A stretch of 64,000 bases of DNA from Desulfuromonas sp. KJ2020 (GTDB lineage: Bacteria; Desulfobacterota; Desulfuromonadia; Desulfuromonadales; SZUA-540): assembly GCF_024197615.1 (NCBI RefSeq), contig NZ_JAKUKE010000003.1:1203436-1267435 (forward strand), given 5' to 3'. This document shows positions 55,211 through 64,000 of the stretch, piece after piece. The notes beneath the pieces are model-generated. The model was given only the letters and a program-made list of their open reading frames with translations. It did not search any database and was not told where the DNA came from. Positions within the stretch are counted from its first letter, which is position 1. Each line of letters starts with the position of its first letter. A program made the position numbers and the translations under genes.

Positions 55211-55441
55211 ATGGCGAAAAAAGATTCTTTTGAAAAAGCCCTGAAAAATCTGGAGAAGGCGGTGGAACGCCTGGAAAACGGCGACCTCGCCCTCGAAGAG
55301 GCCCTCGAATGTTTTGAGGCCGGCATGATCAGCGCCAAACAGTGCCAAAAATATCTCAAGGACGTGGAAACCAAAGTCGAACTTCTCATGAAAGACAAAG
55401 AAGGAAACTTTTCCACCGAACCGTTCGACAAAACAGAATAA
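55211..55441 (+). CDS. xseB: Exodeoxyribonuclease VII small subunit
   Basis: A 76-residue protein of the right size with the XseB pattern FEKALKNLEKAVERLENGDLALEEALECFEAGM, given here in family terms: an alpha-helical hairpin that binds the large subunit. It follows xseA and precedes ispA by 20 bp, the common xseA-xseB-ispA-dxs order. Confidence 0.94.
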   Translation: MAKKDSFEKALKNLEKAVERLENGDLALEEALECFEAGMISAKQCQKYLKDVETKVELLMKDKEGNFSTEPFDKTE

Positions 55442-55461
55442 TTCTATAGACCGGAGTCCGC

Positions 55462-56352
55462 ATGGATCTCAAAGCCTATCTGAAAACTCATCAGGAGCGG
55501 GTTGATGGGGCCCTTTCCCGCTACCTTCCCGGTGAAGAAACCCTGCCGGCACAACTTCACAAAGCAATGCGCTACTCGGTCTTTGCCGGCGGCAAACGGG
55601 TTCGCCCGATACTGATGATTGCAGCCTGTGAAGCGGTGGGCGGCGTTATCGAAACCGTCCTGCCGGCAGCCTGCGCCATGGAAATGATCCACACCTATTC
55701 CCTGATTCATGACGATCTACCCGCCATGGACGACGATGATTTCCGCCGCGGCCGCCCCACCAACCACAAGGTTTTTGGCGAGGCCACCGCCATTCTGGCC
55801 GGCGATGCCCTGCTGACGGAAGCCTTCAACCTGCTCTCCGCCTCGGAGAGTGCAGAAAACATCTCGGCGGAAACCCGGCTGCAGGTCCTGAACATCATGG
55901 CGCGATGTGCCGGTTCCATGGGAATGGTAGGCGGACAGGTGGTGGATATGGAAGCAGAGGGGCACGACATCGACCTCCCCACGCTGCAATATATCCATAC
56001 CCACAAGACCGGCGCTCTTATTCTCGCCTGCCTCCAGTGCGGCGCCCTCCTGGGAGGGGGCAACAAGGACCAGTTTGATGCCCTCAGCCGCTACGGGGAA
56101 ACCGCCGGGCTGGCCTTTCAGGTGGCCGATGACATTCTCGACGTCATTGGTGATCAGGAAGTTCTCGGCAAGGACGTTGGCAGTGATCAGGCCCGCGGCA
56201 AAGCAACCTATCCTGCTCTCATGGGACTGGAAGAAGCACAACGCCGGGCCCAAGAGCTCAAGGACCTGGCTATTGAAGCCCTCGGTTCGTTCGATCATCG
56301 CGCTGAGCCGTTAAGAGCGATTGCCCGCTACATTGTGGATCGCTCCAGCTAA
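55462..56352 (+). CDS. ispA: Farnesyl/geranyl diphosphate synthase
   Basis: A 296-residue trans-prenyltransferase with FARM region HDDLPAMDDDD, GGKRVRP for isopentenyl diphosphate binding, and the second aspartate-rich motif VADDILDV. It makes C15 (or C20) prenyl diphosphates for quinones and undecaprenyl lipids. Chain length cannot be fixed by eye. It sits 18 bp before dxs, forming an isoprenoid operon. Confidence 0.93.
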   Translation: MDLKAYLKTHQERVDGALSRYLPGEETLPAQLHKAMRYSVFAGGKRVRPILMIAACEAVGGVIETVLPAACAMEMIHTYSLIHDDLPAMDDDDFRRGRPTNHKVFGEATAILAGDALLTEAFNLLSASESAENISAETRLQVLNIMARCAGSMGMVGGQVVDMEAEGHDIDLPTLQYIHTHKTGALILACLQCGALLGGGNKDQFDALSRYGETAGLAFQVADDILDVIGDQEVLGKDVGSDQARGKATYPALMGLEEAQRRAQELKDLAIEALGSFDHRAEPLRAIARYIVDRSS

Positions 56353-56370
56353 CGATATATGAGGAAAACT

Positions 56371-58278
56371 ATGAGTCGCATTCTGGAAAGACTGGAATCT
56401 CCCGCTGAATTGAAAGACCTCTCTCTCACGGAGTTGGCAACCCTGGCCCAGGAAATCCGGGAGGAGATTATCGGCACGGTCTCTCAAACCGGTGGGCACC
56501 TGGCCAGTTCCCTGGGTGTCGTCGAACTGACCATCGCCTTGCAGAGAGTTTTTACCACGCCGGACAACAATATCCTCTGGGACGTGGGGCATCAGGCTTA
56601 CGCTCACAAGCTGTTGACCGGGCGCCTTGATCGTTTTGCGACCTTACGTCAGCTCAACGGCATCAGCGGTTTTCCAAAACGTTCTGAAAGTCCCCATGAC
56701 TGCTTCGATGTTGGCCATTCGAGCACCTCCATCTCGGCCGCACTCGGCATGGCAGCCGCACGCGACCTGAAAAAAGACGATGAAAAGGTCGTCGCCGTCA
56801 TCGGGGACGGTTCCCTGACTGCCGGACTGGCGTTTGAAGGAATGAACCAGGCCGGGCATCTCAAGAAAAATCTCATCGTGGTGATTAACGACAACGAGAT
56901 GTCCATATCGCCCAATGTCGGCGCCCTTTCCTCTTTCCTCAGCCGGAAAATGACCTCCGAGTTTTTCCTCCGGTTTAAAAAAGAGACCGAGAACGCCCTG
57001 AATCATGTGCCGCGATTTGGCAAAGATCTGTTGAACCTGGCCCGCCGCGCCGAAGAATCCCTCAAAGGCTTTCTCACCCCGGGGATGCTTTTTGAAGCCT
57101 TTGGCTTCGATTATTTCGGGCCGATAGATGGCCATCAACTTGAGGACCTTCTTGAAACTTTTCAGAACGTCTCCAGGATGAAAGGACCGATCGTGGTGCA
57201 TGTCCTCACCCGCAAAGGCAAAGGCTACCCACCAGCCGAAACGAATCCAGCACTCTTTCACGGCGTCGGTCCCTTTGACCGGGAAACCGGCGCCATAGCG
57301 TCTGACAAGTCCGGCGCCAAGAGCTACACGGCCGTTTTCGGACAGTATCTTGCCGAACTGGCCCAGGCCGATCCTCGCATCACCGCCATTACCGCCGCCA
57401 TGCTTGAGGGAACAGGGCTCAAAGAGTTTGCCGAGCGTTTTCCCGAACGCTTCTATGATGTCGGCATAGCTGAACAGCACGCTGTCACCTTTGCCGCCGG
57501 CCAGGCCTGTAAAGGGCTGCGCCCGGTAGTCGCCCTGTATTCAACCTTCCTCCAGCGCGCCTACGACAATGTCCTCCACGACGTCTGCCTGCAGAATCTG
57601 CCCGTCACCTTTGCTCTTGACCGTGGTGGTCTCGTCGGCGCCGATGGTCCGACTCATCATGGCGTTTTTGATCTTTCCTATCTGCGTAATCTGCCCAACC
57701 TCACCATTGCCGCGCCCAGAGACGAAAATGAGTTGCGCCGTATCATGAAAACGGCCCTCTTGCACGAGGGGCCGTTCGCCTACCGCTATCCCCGCGGCAA
57801 CGGTCTGGGATTGGAGCCAGCAGCATCAATCGAACCATTGCCCATCGGCCGAGGTGAAAAATTGTGCGACGGCGCCGATGGCGTCATTTTTGCCGCAGGG
57901 GTCATGGTCGAGGAGGCCCTCAAGGCTGCTGAAACCTTACTGGCGCACGAAATAAGCCTGGCGGTCGTTGATGCCAGATTCATCAAGCCCCTGGACCAGG
58001 AACTGCTGACCAGTGAAGCCATCCGCACCGGCCTTGTCATCACCTTGGAAGAAAACGTACTGCAGGGTGGATTTGGCAGCGCCGTACTCGAACTGCTGGC
58101 CGATGAAGGCATCACCGCCCGTGTTCTTCGCCTCGGCCTGCCGGACAAATTTATTGAACAGGGTAGCCAGGCGGAATTACGCAGCCTTTACGGCCTGGAT
58201 GCCAAAGGGATATCTCAAACGGTACTCGAGTATTTCGGCACACCGGCCACCACCGTTCATTCTGCAGAGAATAATTAG
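56371..58278 (+). CDS. dxs: 1-deoxy-D-xylulose-5-phosphate synthase
   Basis: About 635 residues. Thiamine-diphosphate enzyme joining pyruvate and glyceraldehyde 3-phosphate, first step of the MEP isoprenoid pathway. Motifs: [16 protein letters not shown], ThDP motif [15 protein letters not shown]...[18 protein letters not shown], and [16 protein letters not shown] in the pyrimidine domain. The ATG at 56371 follows GAGG by six bases, so I prefer it over the ATG at 56359. Family length is about 620-640. Confidence 0.96.
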   Translation: MSRILERLESPAELKDLSLTELATLAQEIREEIIGTVSQTGGHLASSLGVVELTIALQRVFTTPDNNILWDVGHQAYAHKLLTGRLDRFATLRQLNGISGFPKRSESPHDCFDVGHSSTSISAALGMAAARDLKKDDEKVVAVIGDGSLTAGLAFEGMNQAGHLKKNLIVVINDNEMSISPNVGALSSFLSRKMTSEFFLRFKKETENALNHVPRFGKDLLNLARRAEESLKGFLTPGMLFEAFGFDYFGPIDGHQLEDLLETFQNVSRMKGPIVVHVLTRKGKGYPPAETNPALFHGVGPFDRETGAIASDKSGAKSYTAVFGQYLAELAQADPRITAITAAMLEGTGLKEFAERFPERFYDVGIAEQHAVTFAAGQACKGLRPVVALYSTFLQRAYDNVLHDVCLQNLPVTFALDRGGLVGADGPTHHGVFDLSYLRNLPNLTIAAPRDENELRRIMKTALLHEGPFAYRYPRGNGLGLEPAASIEPLPIGRGEKLCDGADGVIFAAGVMVEEALKAAETLLAHEISLAVVDARFIKPLDQELLTSEAIRTGLVITLEENVLQGGFGSAVLELLADEGITARVLRLGLPDKFIEQGSQAELRSLYGLDAKGISQTVLEYFGTPATTVHSAENN

Positions 58279-58287
58279 GGGGCTACC

Positions 58288-59169
58288 TTGTTCACGAATC
58301 AGAACAATCAATCCGATCTTTCTGCCATTGCGAAAGAACGACTTCTCTATTTGCAGGAGATGCCAGCCCCGACCGGGTTGGCAGCGGAGATTTTTGCCAT
58401 TACCAGCGACGATCAGGTAGAATTGGACCGCGTCGTCGAGATTATTGAAAAAAGTCCCGAAATCACCATGCGCATTCTGCGTTATGCCAACTCCGTCTAT
58501 TACGGGCATCGTCGACACATTGAAACGCCCAAAGAGGCGATCATCCGCGTCCTTGGACTTTCCTTGACGAAAAGTCTGATGCTCGCCATGGCCGTGGGCC
58601 GGACCTTTCAAAAGACATGCCCCGGGTTCGATCAGAAACGCCACTGGTTCAGGTCCTCGGCCTGTGCCTCCATAGCACAAGGCCTGGCCCCGCATCTGTC
58701 CGGTATAAATAGTCCAAACGCCGGAATTGCCTACACGGCAGGGCTCCTGCATAACTTTGGTATTCTCGCCCTGGTCAACACATTTCCCGATCAACTCGAG
58801 AAGATTTTTGCTGACCAAACGGAAGGTTCGCTACGAACAAAAACCCGCGAACTTCTTGGCATTGACCACCTGATTGTCGGCGGTTGGCTGGCAAGACGCT
58901 GGGGACTTCCCGACAACCTGGTCAGAGCCATATCTTTCCACGACGACCCCTTCTACCATGGCCCCCACCAGGAACTGGTGTTACTGACTGGGCTGTGCTG
59001 TCGTCTGGCTGGGCATCTCCATTCGCCAGAAAAAAGCCTCGAATTGCCTGACAGTTTACCGGCCAGACTACCCTTGAAACGACAAGACGTTGAAAAACAA
59101 CTCTCAGCCCTCTCATCAAAACGGGAGGAACTTGCCGCAATGGCCGAACTTCTGGCAGGGGGTAAATAA
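58288..59169 (+). CDS. HDOD domain signalling protein
   Basis: A 293-residue HDOD protein (LPAPTGLAAEIFAI-like opening, SPEITMRILRYANSVYYG, AIIRVLGL, AGLLHNFGIL). HDOD domains resemble HD phosphohydrolases without full catalytic residues and act in signalling. It uses a TTG start with GGGGG upstream, nine bases after dxs, and its stop overlaps the ATG of the next GGDEF gene (TAATG), so the two are coupled. Confidence 0.88.
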   Translation: MFTNQNNQSDLSAIAKERLLYLQEMPAPTGLAAEIFAITSDDQVELDRVVEIIEKSPEITMRILRYANSVYYGHRRHIETPKEAIIRVLGLSLTKSLMLAMAVGRTFQKTCPGFDQKRHWFRSSACASIAQGLAPHLSGINSPNAGIAYTAGLLHNFGILALVNTFPDQLEKIFADQTEGSLRTKTRELLGIDHLIVGGWLARRWGLPDNLVRAISFHDDPFYHGPHQELVLLTGLCCRLAGHLHSPEKSLELPDSLPARLPLKRQDVEKQLSALSSKREELAAMAELLAGGK

Positions 59170-60326
59170 TGAAGCAAGCTTCTCTGGCGTATGCGCTGAA
59201 TAATATGGCAGCACACTTCGATCAAATGCTCGCGGCCCTTTCCACACTGCAGGATCTCAGCAAAATTAGACCTGAAGTAGTCGATCAAGACCAATGGCTC
59301 AAACCCGCCCTAGAGACACTCATCGATCACTTCGGTGTTGCCTTTGGCTCTATTTTCCTTGAAGAGCGGGGACAATTGACAGAAGCGGCTTCTTGTGCCT
59401 GGTCTGAGCTTATGCCTCACGCCGCCAAAATGGATCTCGCTGTCAAAAAGCCAGTTCTAAATCAGGAATTGCTGAAACGCACGATGGAATCAGGCCAGAT
59501 TGAGAATACATCGACCAAAGAGTTTGGATCATCTCAGGAATTTTCTCTGATGTGTACCCCGATCCTCTCTGGCCAGGAAAAACTTGGGGTTATTGCCCTT
59601 TCTCATCCTCAACCGACCTTCTTCAATGAATGGCATATCCGTTTATTGCCTTTATTTGCCTCCTTTGTAGGACAACTCATCACGACACACCGCCTGCTCA
59701 ACAACATGAACAACCAGGTAAAAGCACGCACTCAGGAACTGGAAAATCTTCTGGAAGAGACCACCGAGCTAAAATCCCACTACAAAAAGCTCTCACTCGT
59801 TGACGAACTGACGGAACTCTACAATCGTCGTTTTTTCTTTCTGGAAGGGAAAAATATTCTCAATCGAGCAATCCGCTACGGTCACCCCTTTTCCCTTTTG
59901 CTGCTGGATCTGGATCGTTTTAAAAGCGTAAACGACCGTTATGGGCACAAGGTTGGCGACCAGGTGCTACAGGGCATCAGCCAGAAACTTCTTCATCTGT
60001 TGCGAGAAACAGACCTGCTGGCCAGGGTTGGCGGCGAAGAATTCGCGATTATTCTGCCTGAAACTGACCAAGAAGGAGCTAGACTCTTGGCACAACGCCT
60101 CCTGGAAACCATTGCCAAGGTTCCTTTTCATGCCAATGGGGAATCATTTACCATGACTGCCAGCCTAGGGCTGGTTTCGCTTAAGGAAGAGGAACTGGAC
60201 TGCAAGAAGGGAAGAGAGGCTGATTACATGATCGATCTACTCTTTACCCAGGCTGATTTCGCCATGTATTCCGCCAAGCACCAGGGTGGCAACCGTCTCT
60301 GCGAGGCTAAGGCAGATTTGCCCTAG
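59169..60326 (+). CDS. GAF-GGDEF diguanylate cyclase
   Basis: A 385-residue soluble protein: GAF-like sensor (about 40-175), coiled-coil linker, and a GGDEF domain with active-site GGEEF in ARVGGEEFAIILPE. Upstream residues DLDRFKSVND and GHKVGD are those of c-di-GMP producers. Two residues preceding GGEEF by the usual distance read RETD, matching the RxxD inhibitory site. Coupled to the HDOD gene, so both probably share one signal pathway. Confidence 0.92.
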   Translation: MKQASLAYALNNMAAHFDQMLAALSTLQDLSKIRPEVVDQDQWLKPALETLIDHFGVAFGSIFLEERGQLTEAASCAWSELMPHAAKMDLAVKKPVLNQELLKRTMESGQIENTSTKEFGSSQEFSLMCTPILSGQEKLGVIALSHPQPTFFNEWHIRLLPLFASFVGQLITTHRLLNNMNNQVKARTQELENLLEETTELKSHYKKLSLVDELTELYNRRFFFLEGKNILNRAIRYGHPFSLLLLDLDRFKSVNDRYGHKVGDQVLQGISQKLLHLLRETDLLARVGGEEFAIILPETDQEGARLLAQRLLETIAKVPFHANGESFTMTASLGLVSLKEEELDCKKGREADYMIDLLFTQADFAMYSAKHQGGNRLCEAKADLP

Positions 60327-60354
60327 AGACTACGCCACATTCAAAATAAAAAAA

Positions 60355-60383
60355 GACGCCCTTTAAAAAGGCGTCTTTTTTTT
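60355..60383. terminator. Bidirectional rho-independent terminator
   Basis: GACGCC and GGCGTC pair (with an additional TTT/AAA), flanked by an A run and a T run. It ends the dxs-HDOD-GGDEF transcript and the convergent tRNA transcript. Confidence 0.88.
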
Positions 60384-60384
60384 A

Positions 60385-60461
60385 TGGCGGGGCTGACGGG
60401 ACTTGAACCCGCGACCTCCGGCGTGACAGGCCGGCGTTGTAACCGACTCTACTACAGCCCC
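60385..60461 (-). tRNA. tRNA-Asp (GTC)
   Basis: A complete 77-nt cloverleaf on the minus strand: acceptor GGGGCTG/CAGCCCC, anticodon stem CCGGC/GCCGG with loop CTGTCAC, T-loop GGTTCAA, encoded CCA. Confidence 0.95.
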
Positions 60462-60479
60462 AATGGTTGTCTTTAAATC

Positions 60480-60555
60480 TGGTGGGCGAAACAGGGCTCG
60501 AACCTGTGACCCTCGGCTTGTAAGGCCGATGCTCTCCCAACTGAGCTATTCGCCC
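60480..60555 (-). tRNA. tRNA-Val (TAC)
   Basis: A 76-nt cloverleaf on the minus strand: acceptor GGGCGAA/TTCGCCC, anticodon loop TTACAAG, T-loop GGTTCGA, encoded CCA. Confidence 0.95.
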
Positions 60556-60562
60556 GAATAAA

Positions 60563-60639
60563 TGGCGGGGCTGACGGGACTTGAACCCGCGACCTCCGGC
60601 GTGACAGGCCGGCGTTGTAACCGACTCTACTACAGCCCC
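60563..60639 (-). tRNA. tRNA-Asp (GTC), second identical copy
   Basis: Same 77-nt sequence as the tRNA at 60385-60461, including CCA. The two copies flank tRNA-Val, suggesting local duplication in one operon. Confidence 0.95.
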
Positions 60640-60744
60640 GCAAAGACAGAAATAGGAAACAATAAATAGCAGTGAGGAGAAAAGTGGCGTTTAAAGCGCT
60701 ATTTTTTGTTTCCTACTTGCTGCTTAGTCTTGTATGAAACCAAA

Positions 60745-61017
60745 TTAGTTTACGGAATCTTTAAGAGCCTTGCCAGCCTTGAATTTAGGCATTTTGGCGG
60801 CAGCAATCTGGATTTTTGCGCCAGTCTGGGGGTTTTGCCCAGTACGAGCAGCGCGTTCACCCACACTGAAGGTTCCAAAGCCGACCAGGGCCACTTTCTC
60901 TCCGGCCTTGAGCGCATCGGTCACTGCATCGGTAAAGGCTTTGAGTGCCTTTTCGGCATCAGCTTTGCTCAGTCCTGCCTTTTCGGCCATCGCATTTACA
61001 AGATCAGCTTTCGTCAC
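60745..61017 (-). CDS. hup: HU-family DNA-binding protein
   Basis: A 90-residue histone-like protein with the HU pattern [21 protein letters not shown], given in part, the DNA-binding arm [16 protein letters not shown], and [11 protein letters not shown] at the end. It bends and compacts DNA as a dimer. The start is GTG at 61017, with GGAGG six bases upstream. Downstream (60655-60716) an AT-rich inverted repeat, AGGAAACAA...TTGTTTCCT, may terminate the transcript. Confidence 0.95.
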   Translation of the reverse strand: MTKADLVNAMAEKAGLSKADAEKALKAFTDAVTDALKAGEKVALVGFGTFSVGERAARTGQNPQTGAKIQIAAAKMPKFKAGKALKDSVN

Positions 61018-61067
61018 AACATACCTCCAAGTTTAAGTTTTAACAAAGCCCCGCTGAAATCGCGTAA

Positions 61068-61097
61068 TATATATCAGACTTAGGAAAACAGTGTCAA
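61068..61097 (-). promoter_or_regulatory. Sigma-70-type promoter of the HU gene
   Basis: On the minus strand TTGACA (complement of 61092-61097) and TATATA (complement of 61068-61073), spacer 18 bp, about 50 bp before the GTG start. Confidence 0.7.
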
Positions 61098-61120
61098 GAG
61101 ATTATTTCGGGCATTTTGGC

Positions 61121-63535
61121 TTAGTGCCGCACCGGTTCTTCAGGGGCTGAAACGTAGCTTTCATCCCCTTCTTCGGCCTTGATGGGCAGCCCCGAAAGAG
61201 CTTCTGAAACGACTTCATCCATATGGGCCACAGGCACGACTTCCAATGATTTAAGAATTGTCGGTGGCACCTCTTCCAGATTTTTTTCGTTATCCTTGGG
61301 GATAAGAACCTTCTCAATGCCGGCACGTTTTGCGGCCAGAAGTTTTTCCTTTAATCCCCCAATGGGCAACACTCTTCCCCGGAGTGTAATTTCACCCGTC
61401 ATGGCCAGGCTCCTGTTGACAGGGCGACCGGTAAGAGCCGATGCTAGGGCTGTCGCCATGGTTATCCCTGCGGAAGGACCGTCTTTGGGGATGGCCCCCT
61501 CGGGTACGTGGATATGGATATCCACCTTAGGATAAAAATCCTTATCAAGCCCAAGCTCACTCCAACGGGAGCGTACATAGCTAACGGCGGCCTGGGCCGA
61601 TTCGCGCATGACGTCGCCAAGCTTGCCGGTAATGGTCAGCTTTCCCTGCCCGGGGATCACACTGACCTCGATGGTAAGTAGTTCTCCACCTACTTCTGTC
61701 CAGGCCAGGCCGGAAACCAATCCAACCGCATCACGCTCTTCTTTGACGCCATAATTGAATCGCTGCACCCCCAGGTATTTTTTGACCTGCTGTGCGCCTA
61801 TATTGAAGCGCTTCTTCTTGTCTTTGGAACGAACGACCTCGCGGGCGACCTTACGACAGATATTGGCAATTTCTCTTTCCAGGTTTCGGACACCAGCCTC
61901 CCGGGTGTAGCGTCGGATAATTTCGTAGAGGGCCGTATCGGAGAAACTGACCTGCTCCTCGGTAAGACCATGGGACTCCAGCTGTTTTCTCAGCAGGTGC
62001 TGACGCGCGATATGCAGCTTCTCTTCCTCTGTGTAGCCTTCAATCCGGATGACTTCCATGCGGTCCTGCAGGGGGCGCGGGATGGCGTGCAGGGTATTGG
62101 CCGTGGCAATAAAGAGGACGGTGGAAAGATCGTAATCCACGTCAAGAAAATGATCGCCAAAGGTGTTGTTCTGCTCAGGGTCGAGCACCTCAAGGAGAGC
62201 AGAAGAGGGGTCGCCTCTGAAATCGGCGCTCATCTTGTCAATTTCATCCAGGAGAAAGACAGGGTTTTTCACGCCCGCCTTGCGTAATCCCTGGATGATT
62301 TTTCCGGGCATAGCGCCAATGTAGGTGCGGCGATGTCCGCGGATTTCGGCTTCGTCACGCAAGCCGCCAAGGGAGATGCGCACGAATTTTCGCCCCAGGG
62401 CCTTTGCGACAGAACGCCCCAGGGACGTTTTGCCCACGCCCGGCGGCCCTACCAGACAAAGAATCGGCCCTTTGATCTTTTTGACCAGAGCCTGAACCGC
62501 CAGATATTCAACGATTCTCTCCTTGACCTTGTCCAGCCCGTAATGATCGGCCTCGAGAATGCTCTCAGCAAAACCCAGATCCAGCCGATCCTTCGTCCCT
62601 TTTTTCCAGGGCAAGGATACCAGCCACTCGATATAGTTGCGCACCACGGTGGCTTCGGCCGACATGGGGGACATCATTTTAAGTTTGCGCAATTCAGCCA
62701 AAGCTTTGTCGGTGGCTTCCTTGGACATGCGCTTTTTATGAATCTTTTCTTCGAGTTCGCGGTTTTCCTGCTTGAACTCGTCTTTTTCTCCGAGCTCTTT
62801 CTGAATGGCCCGCATCTGCTCGTTGAGATAATACTCCTTCTGACTCCGCTCCATCTGGCTTTTGACGCGGCTGCGGATCTTTTTCTCAATCTGCAGAATT
62901 TCAACTTCGCGCTCCATGAGAGCGAGAAGGGCTTCCAAGCGCTGTCGGGCGTCAACGACCGAAAGGATATCCTGTTTGTCGACAATACGCACGTTGAGGT
63001 GTGCAATAACCGTATCGGCGAGACGTCCCGCCTCGGACAGTCCGGCGATGGAGGCCACCAATTCGGGTGGAACTTTCTTACTCAGATTGACATAGTTCTC
63101 GAAGGTGTCTTTAACGCTTCGCAGCAAAGCCTCAACTTCGGGAGAGTCGGCCTCCTGATCGGAGAGGATATCCGCCTCGACAAAAAAGCAGTCCTCCTGC
63201 TCCAAAAAACGCGTGATGTGTCCTCTTTGCTTGCCTTCGATGAGCACCTTGACCGTACCATCGGGAAGCTTGAGAAGCTGAACTACCTGGCCGAGAGTCC
63301 CCACGGCATAGATGTCTGCCTCTTCGGGTTCGTCGATCTTGGGGTCTTTCTGGGTCGCCAGAAAAACCATCTTGTCCTTCTCCATCGCGCCCTCAAGCGC
63401 ACGAATGGACCGGGCCCGGCCCACAAAGAGCGGCGTGACCATGTGAGGAAAGATGACGATATCCCGCAGAGGAAGCAGAGGATAAAGCTCGGAAGCTTCA
63501 TCTACGTTCCTGGGATGCTCCTTAAAATCAGTCAT
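61121..63535 (-). CDS. lon: ATP-dependent protease Lon
   Basis: An 804-residue LonA: N-terminal substrate-binding domain ([16 protein letters not shown]-like start), AAA+ module with Walker [10 protein letters not shown] and Walker [11 protein letters not shown], and a protease domain with catalytic serine in [10 protein letters not shown] and lysine in [15 protein letters not shown]. Degrades damaged and regulatory proteins in the cytoplasm. It is the gene after clpX on the same strand, a common order in deltaproteobacteria. Confidence 0.97.
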   Translation of the reverse strand: MTDFKEHPRNVDEASELYPLLPLRDIVIFPHMVTPLFVGRARSIRALEGAMEKDKMVFLATQKDPKIDEPEEADIYAVGTLGQVVQLLKLPDGTVKVLIEGKQRGHITRFLEQEDCFFVEADILSDQEADSPEVEALLRSVKDTFENYVNLSKKVPPELVASIAGLSEAGRLADTVIAHLNVRIVDKQDILSVVDARQRLEALLALMEREVEILQIEKKIRSRVKSQMERSQKEYYLNEQMRAIQKELGEKDEFKQENRELEEKIHKKRMSKEATDKALAELRKLKMMSPMSAEATVVRNYIEWLVSLPWKKGTKDRLDLGFAESILEADHYGLDKVKERIVEYLAVQALVKKIKGPILCLVGPPGVGKTSLGRSVAKALGRKFVRISLGGLRDEAEIRGHRRTYIGAMPGKIIQGLRKAGVKNPVFLLDEIDKMSADFRGDPSSALLEVLDPEQNNTFGDHFLDVDYDLSTVLFIATANTLHAIPRPLQDRMEVIRIEGYTEEEKLHIARQHLLRKQLESHGLTEEQVSFSDTALYEIIRRYTREAGVRNLEREIANICRKVAREVVRSKDKKKRFNIGAQQVKKYLGVQRFNYGVKEERDAVGLVSGLAWTEVGGELLTIEVSVIPGQGKLTITGKLGDVMRESAQAAVSYVRSRWSELGLDKDFYPKVDIHIHVPEGAIPKDGPSAGITMATALASALTGRPVNRSLAMTGEITLRGRVLPIGGLKEKLLAAKRAGIEKVLIPKDNEKNLEEVPPTILKSLEVVPVAHMDEVVSEALSGLPIKAEEGDESYVSAPEEPVRH

Positions 63536-63568
63536 AGTAGCTCATCGTGATTATAGTCCGAGCCCTTC

Positions 63569-64000
63569 TCAGGCGGATTCGGCACATTCATAAAGAATGA
63601 TCGGCTTGGCTTTATTCTGAATGACATCCTCATTGATAACCACTTCTTTAGCGCGGTCCTGGGCCGGGATATCATACATGACGTCGAGCATGGCGTTTTC
63701 CAGAATGGAACGCAACCCCCGGGCGCCTGTTTTGCGCTTGATCGCTTCACGGGCAACAGCCACCAGAGCCCCATCGGTAAATTTCAGATTAACCTTTTCC
63801 ATTTCAAAAAGTTTCTGATATTGCTTCACCAGGGCGTTTTTGGGCTCCTTGAGAATCTGAATCAGGGATTCTTCATCAAGCTCATTGAGGGTGGCCACCA
63901 CGGGCAGTCGACCAATAAACTCGGGAATGAGACCGAATTTCAGCAGGTCGCTAGGCTCAATCTGGGCCAGCAGCTCGCCCAGGTTTTCTTCTTTGCGGTT
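63569..64000 (-). CDS. clpX: ATP-dependent Clp protease ATP-binding subunit ClpX (3' part)
   Basis: The C-terminal 143 or so codons of clpX; the gene continues beyond base 64000. Visible are [13 protein letters not shown], the sensor-2/C-terminal domain with [12 protein letters not shown] (sensor-2 arginine in GARGL), and [12 protein letters not shown]. ClpX unfolds substrates for ClpP. The stop is 33 bp before lon. Confidence 0.95.
   Translation of the reverse strand, partial: NRKEENLGELLAQIEPSDLLKFGLIPEFIGRLPVVATLNELDEESLIQILKEPKNALVKQYQKLFEMEKVNLKFTDGALVAVAREAIKRKTGARGLRSILENAMLDVMYDIPAQDRAKEVVINEDVIQNKAKPIILYECAESA

Noticed and set aside
60385-60639. CRISPR-like repeat (two identical blocks with a spacer)
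   Set aside because: The repeated blocks are two complete tRNA-Asp genes separated by tRNA-Val.
62333-63550. Plus-strand open frame of 405 codons opposite lon
   Set aside because: Shadow of the well-supported lon gene; no recognisable protein features.

Overview
The window is a chromosome segment that looks like a Desulfuromonadales-type deltaproteobacterium (Geobacter/Desulfuromonas relatives). The signs are many multiheme c-type cytochromes with NHL propellers and an outer-membrane barrel, sigma-54 promoters with an NtrC-type regulator, abundant cyclic-dinucleotide signalling with a GEMM-I riboswitch, and a BirA-type biotin operator. No phage, IS element or CRISPR array was seen.

Layout. 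1-5.3 kb: family II CBS-pyrophosphatase, a DUF3108 protein, a Ca/Na antiporter, then an ArsR-like regulator overlapping an RlmI-like methyltransferase. 5.3-10.3 kb: a tightly overlapping biotin operon bioW-bioF-bioH-bioC behind a near-perfect BirA operator, with a divergent MFS transporter. 10.6-17.9 kb: HD-GYP-like protein, large DUF748 protein, small monoheme cytochrome, and a PAS-GGDEF-EAL protein preceded by a GEMM-I riboswitch with its own terminator. 18-46 kb: a large extracellular-electron-transfer island. It holds a parvulin, 4- to 15-heme cytochromes, two NHL-repeat lipoproteins, a 675-residue beta-barrel, two large paralogous octaheme cytochromes flanking a NarL-type two-component pair, and an NtrC-type regulator with its histidine kinase. 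45.5-60.3 kb: housekeeping genes (NCS2 permease, ftsEX-envC-ctpA-yibQ, ParA-like ATPase, xseA-xseB-ispA-dxs, HDOD, GGDEF). 60.4-64 kb: tRNA-Asp/Val/Asp, HU, Lon and the 3' part of clpX.

The main discovery candidate is that both octaheme cytochrome genes are interrupted by an in-frame UGA at the same place. Protein similarity between the paralogs runs straight through the UGA. Each UGA is followed, after exactly 10 nt, by a 6-bp stem with a 4-nt loop carrying G at its second position, which is bacterial SECIS geometry. The downstream parts have seven heme motifs each but no export signal and no ribosome binding site. I therefore annotate each pair as one selenocysteine-containing octaheme cytochrome c (1271 and 1091 aa).

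The second strong signal is regulatory. Both selenocytochromes and a tetraheme cytochrome have a -24/-12 (sigma-54) element whose -12 GC lies 179-181 nt before the start codon. C-rich motifs, two sharing the 10-mer ACCCCCCAAG, lie further upstream. The NtrC-type regulator at 40.9-42.4 kb is the obvious candidate activator. Together these genes look like a co-regulated electron conduit: periplasmic and surface cytochromes, barrel, propellers and a parvulin for outer-membrane assembly.
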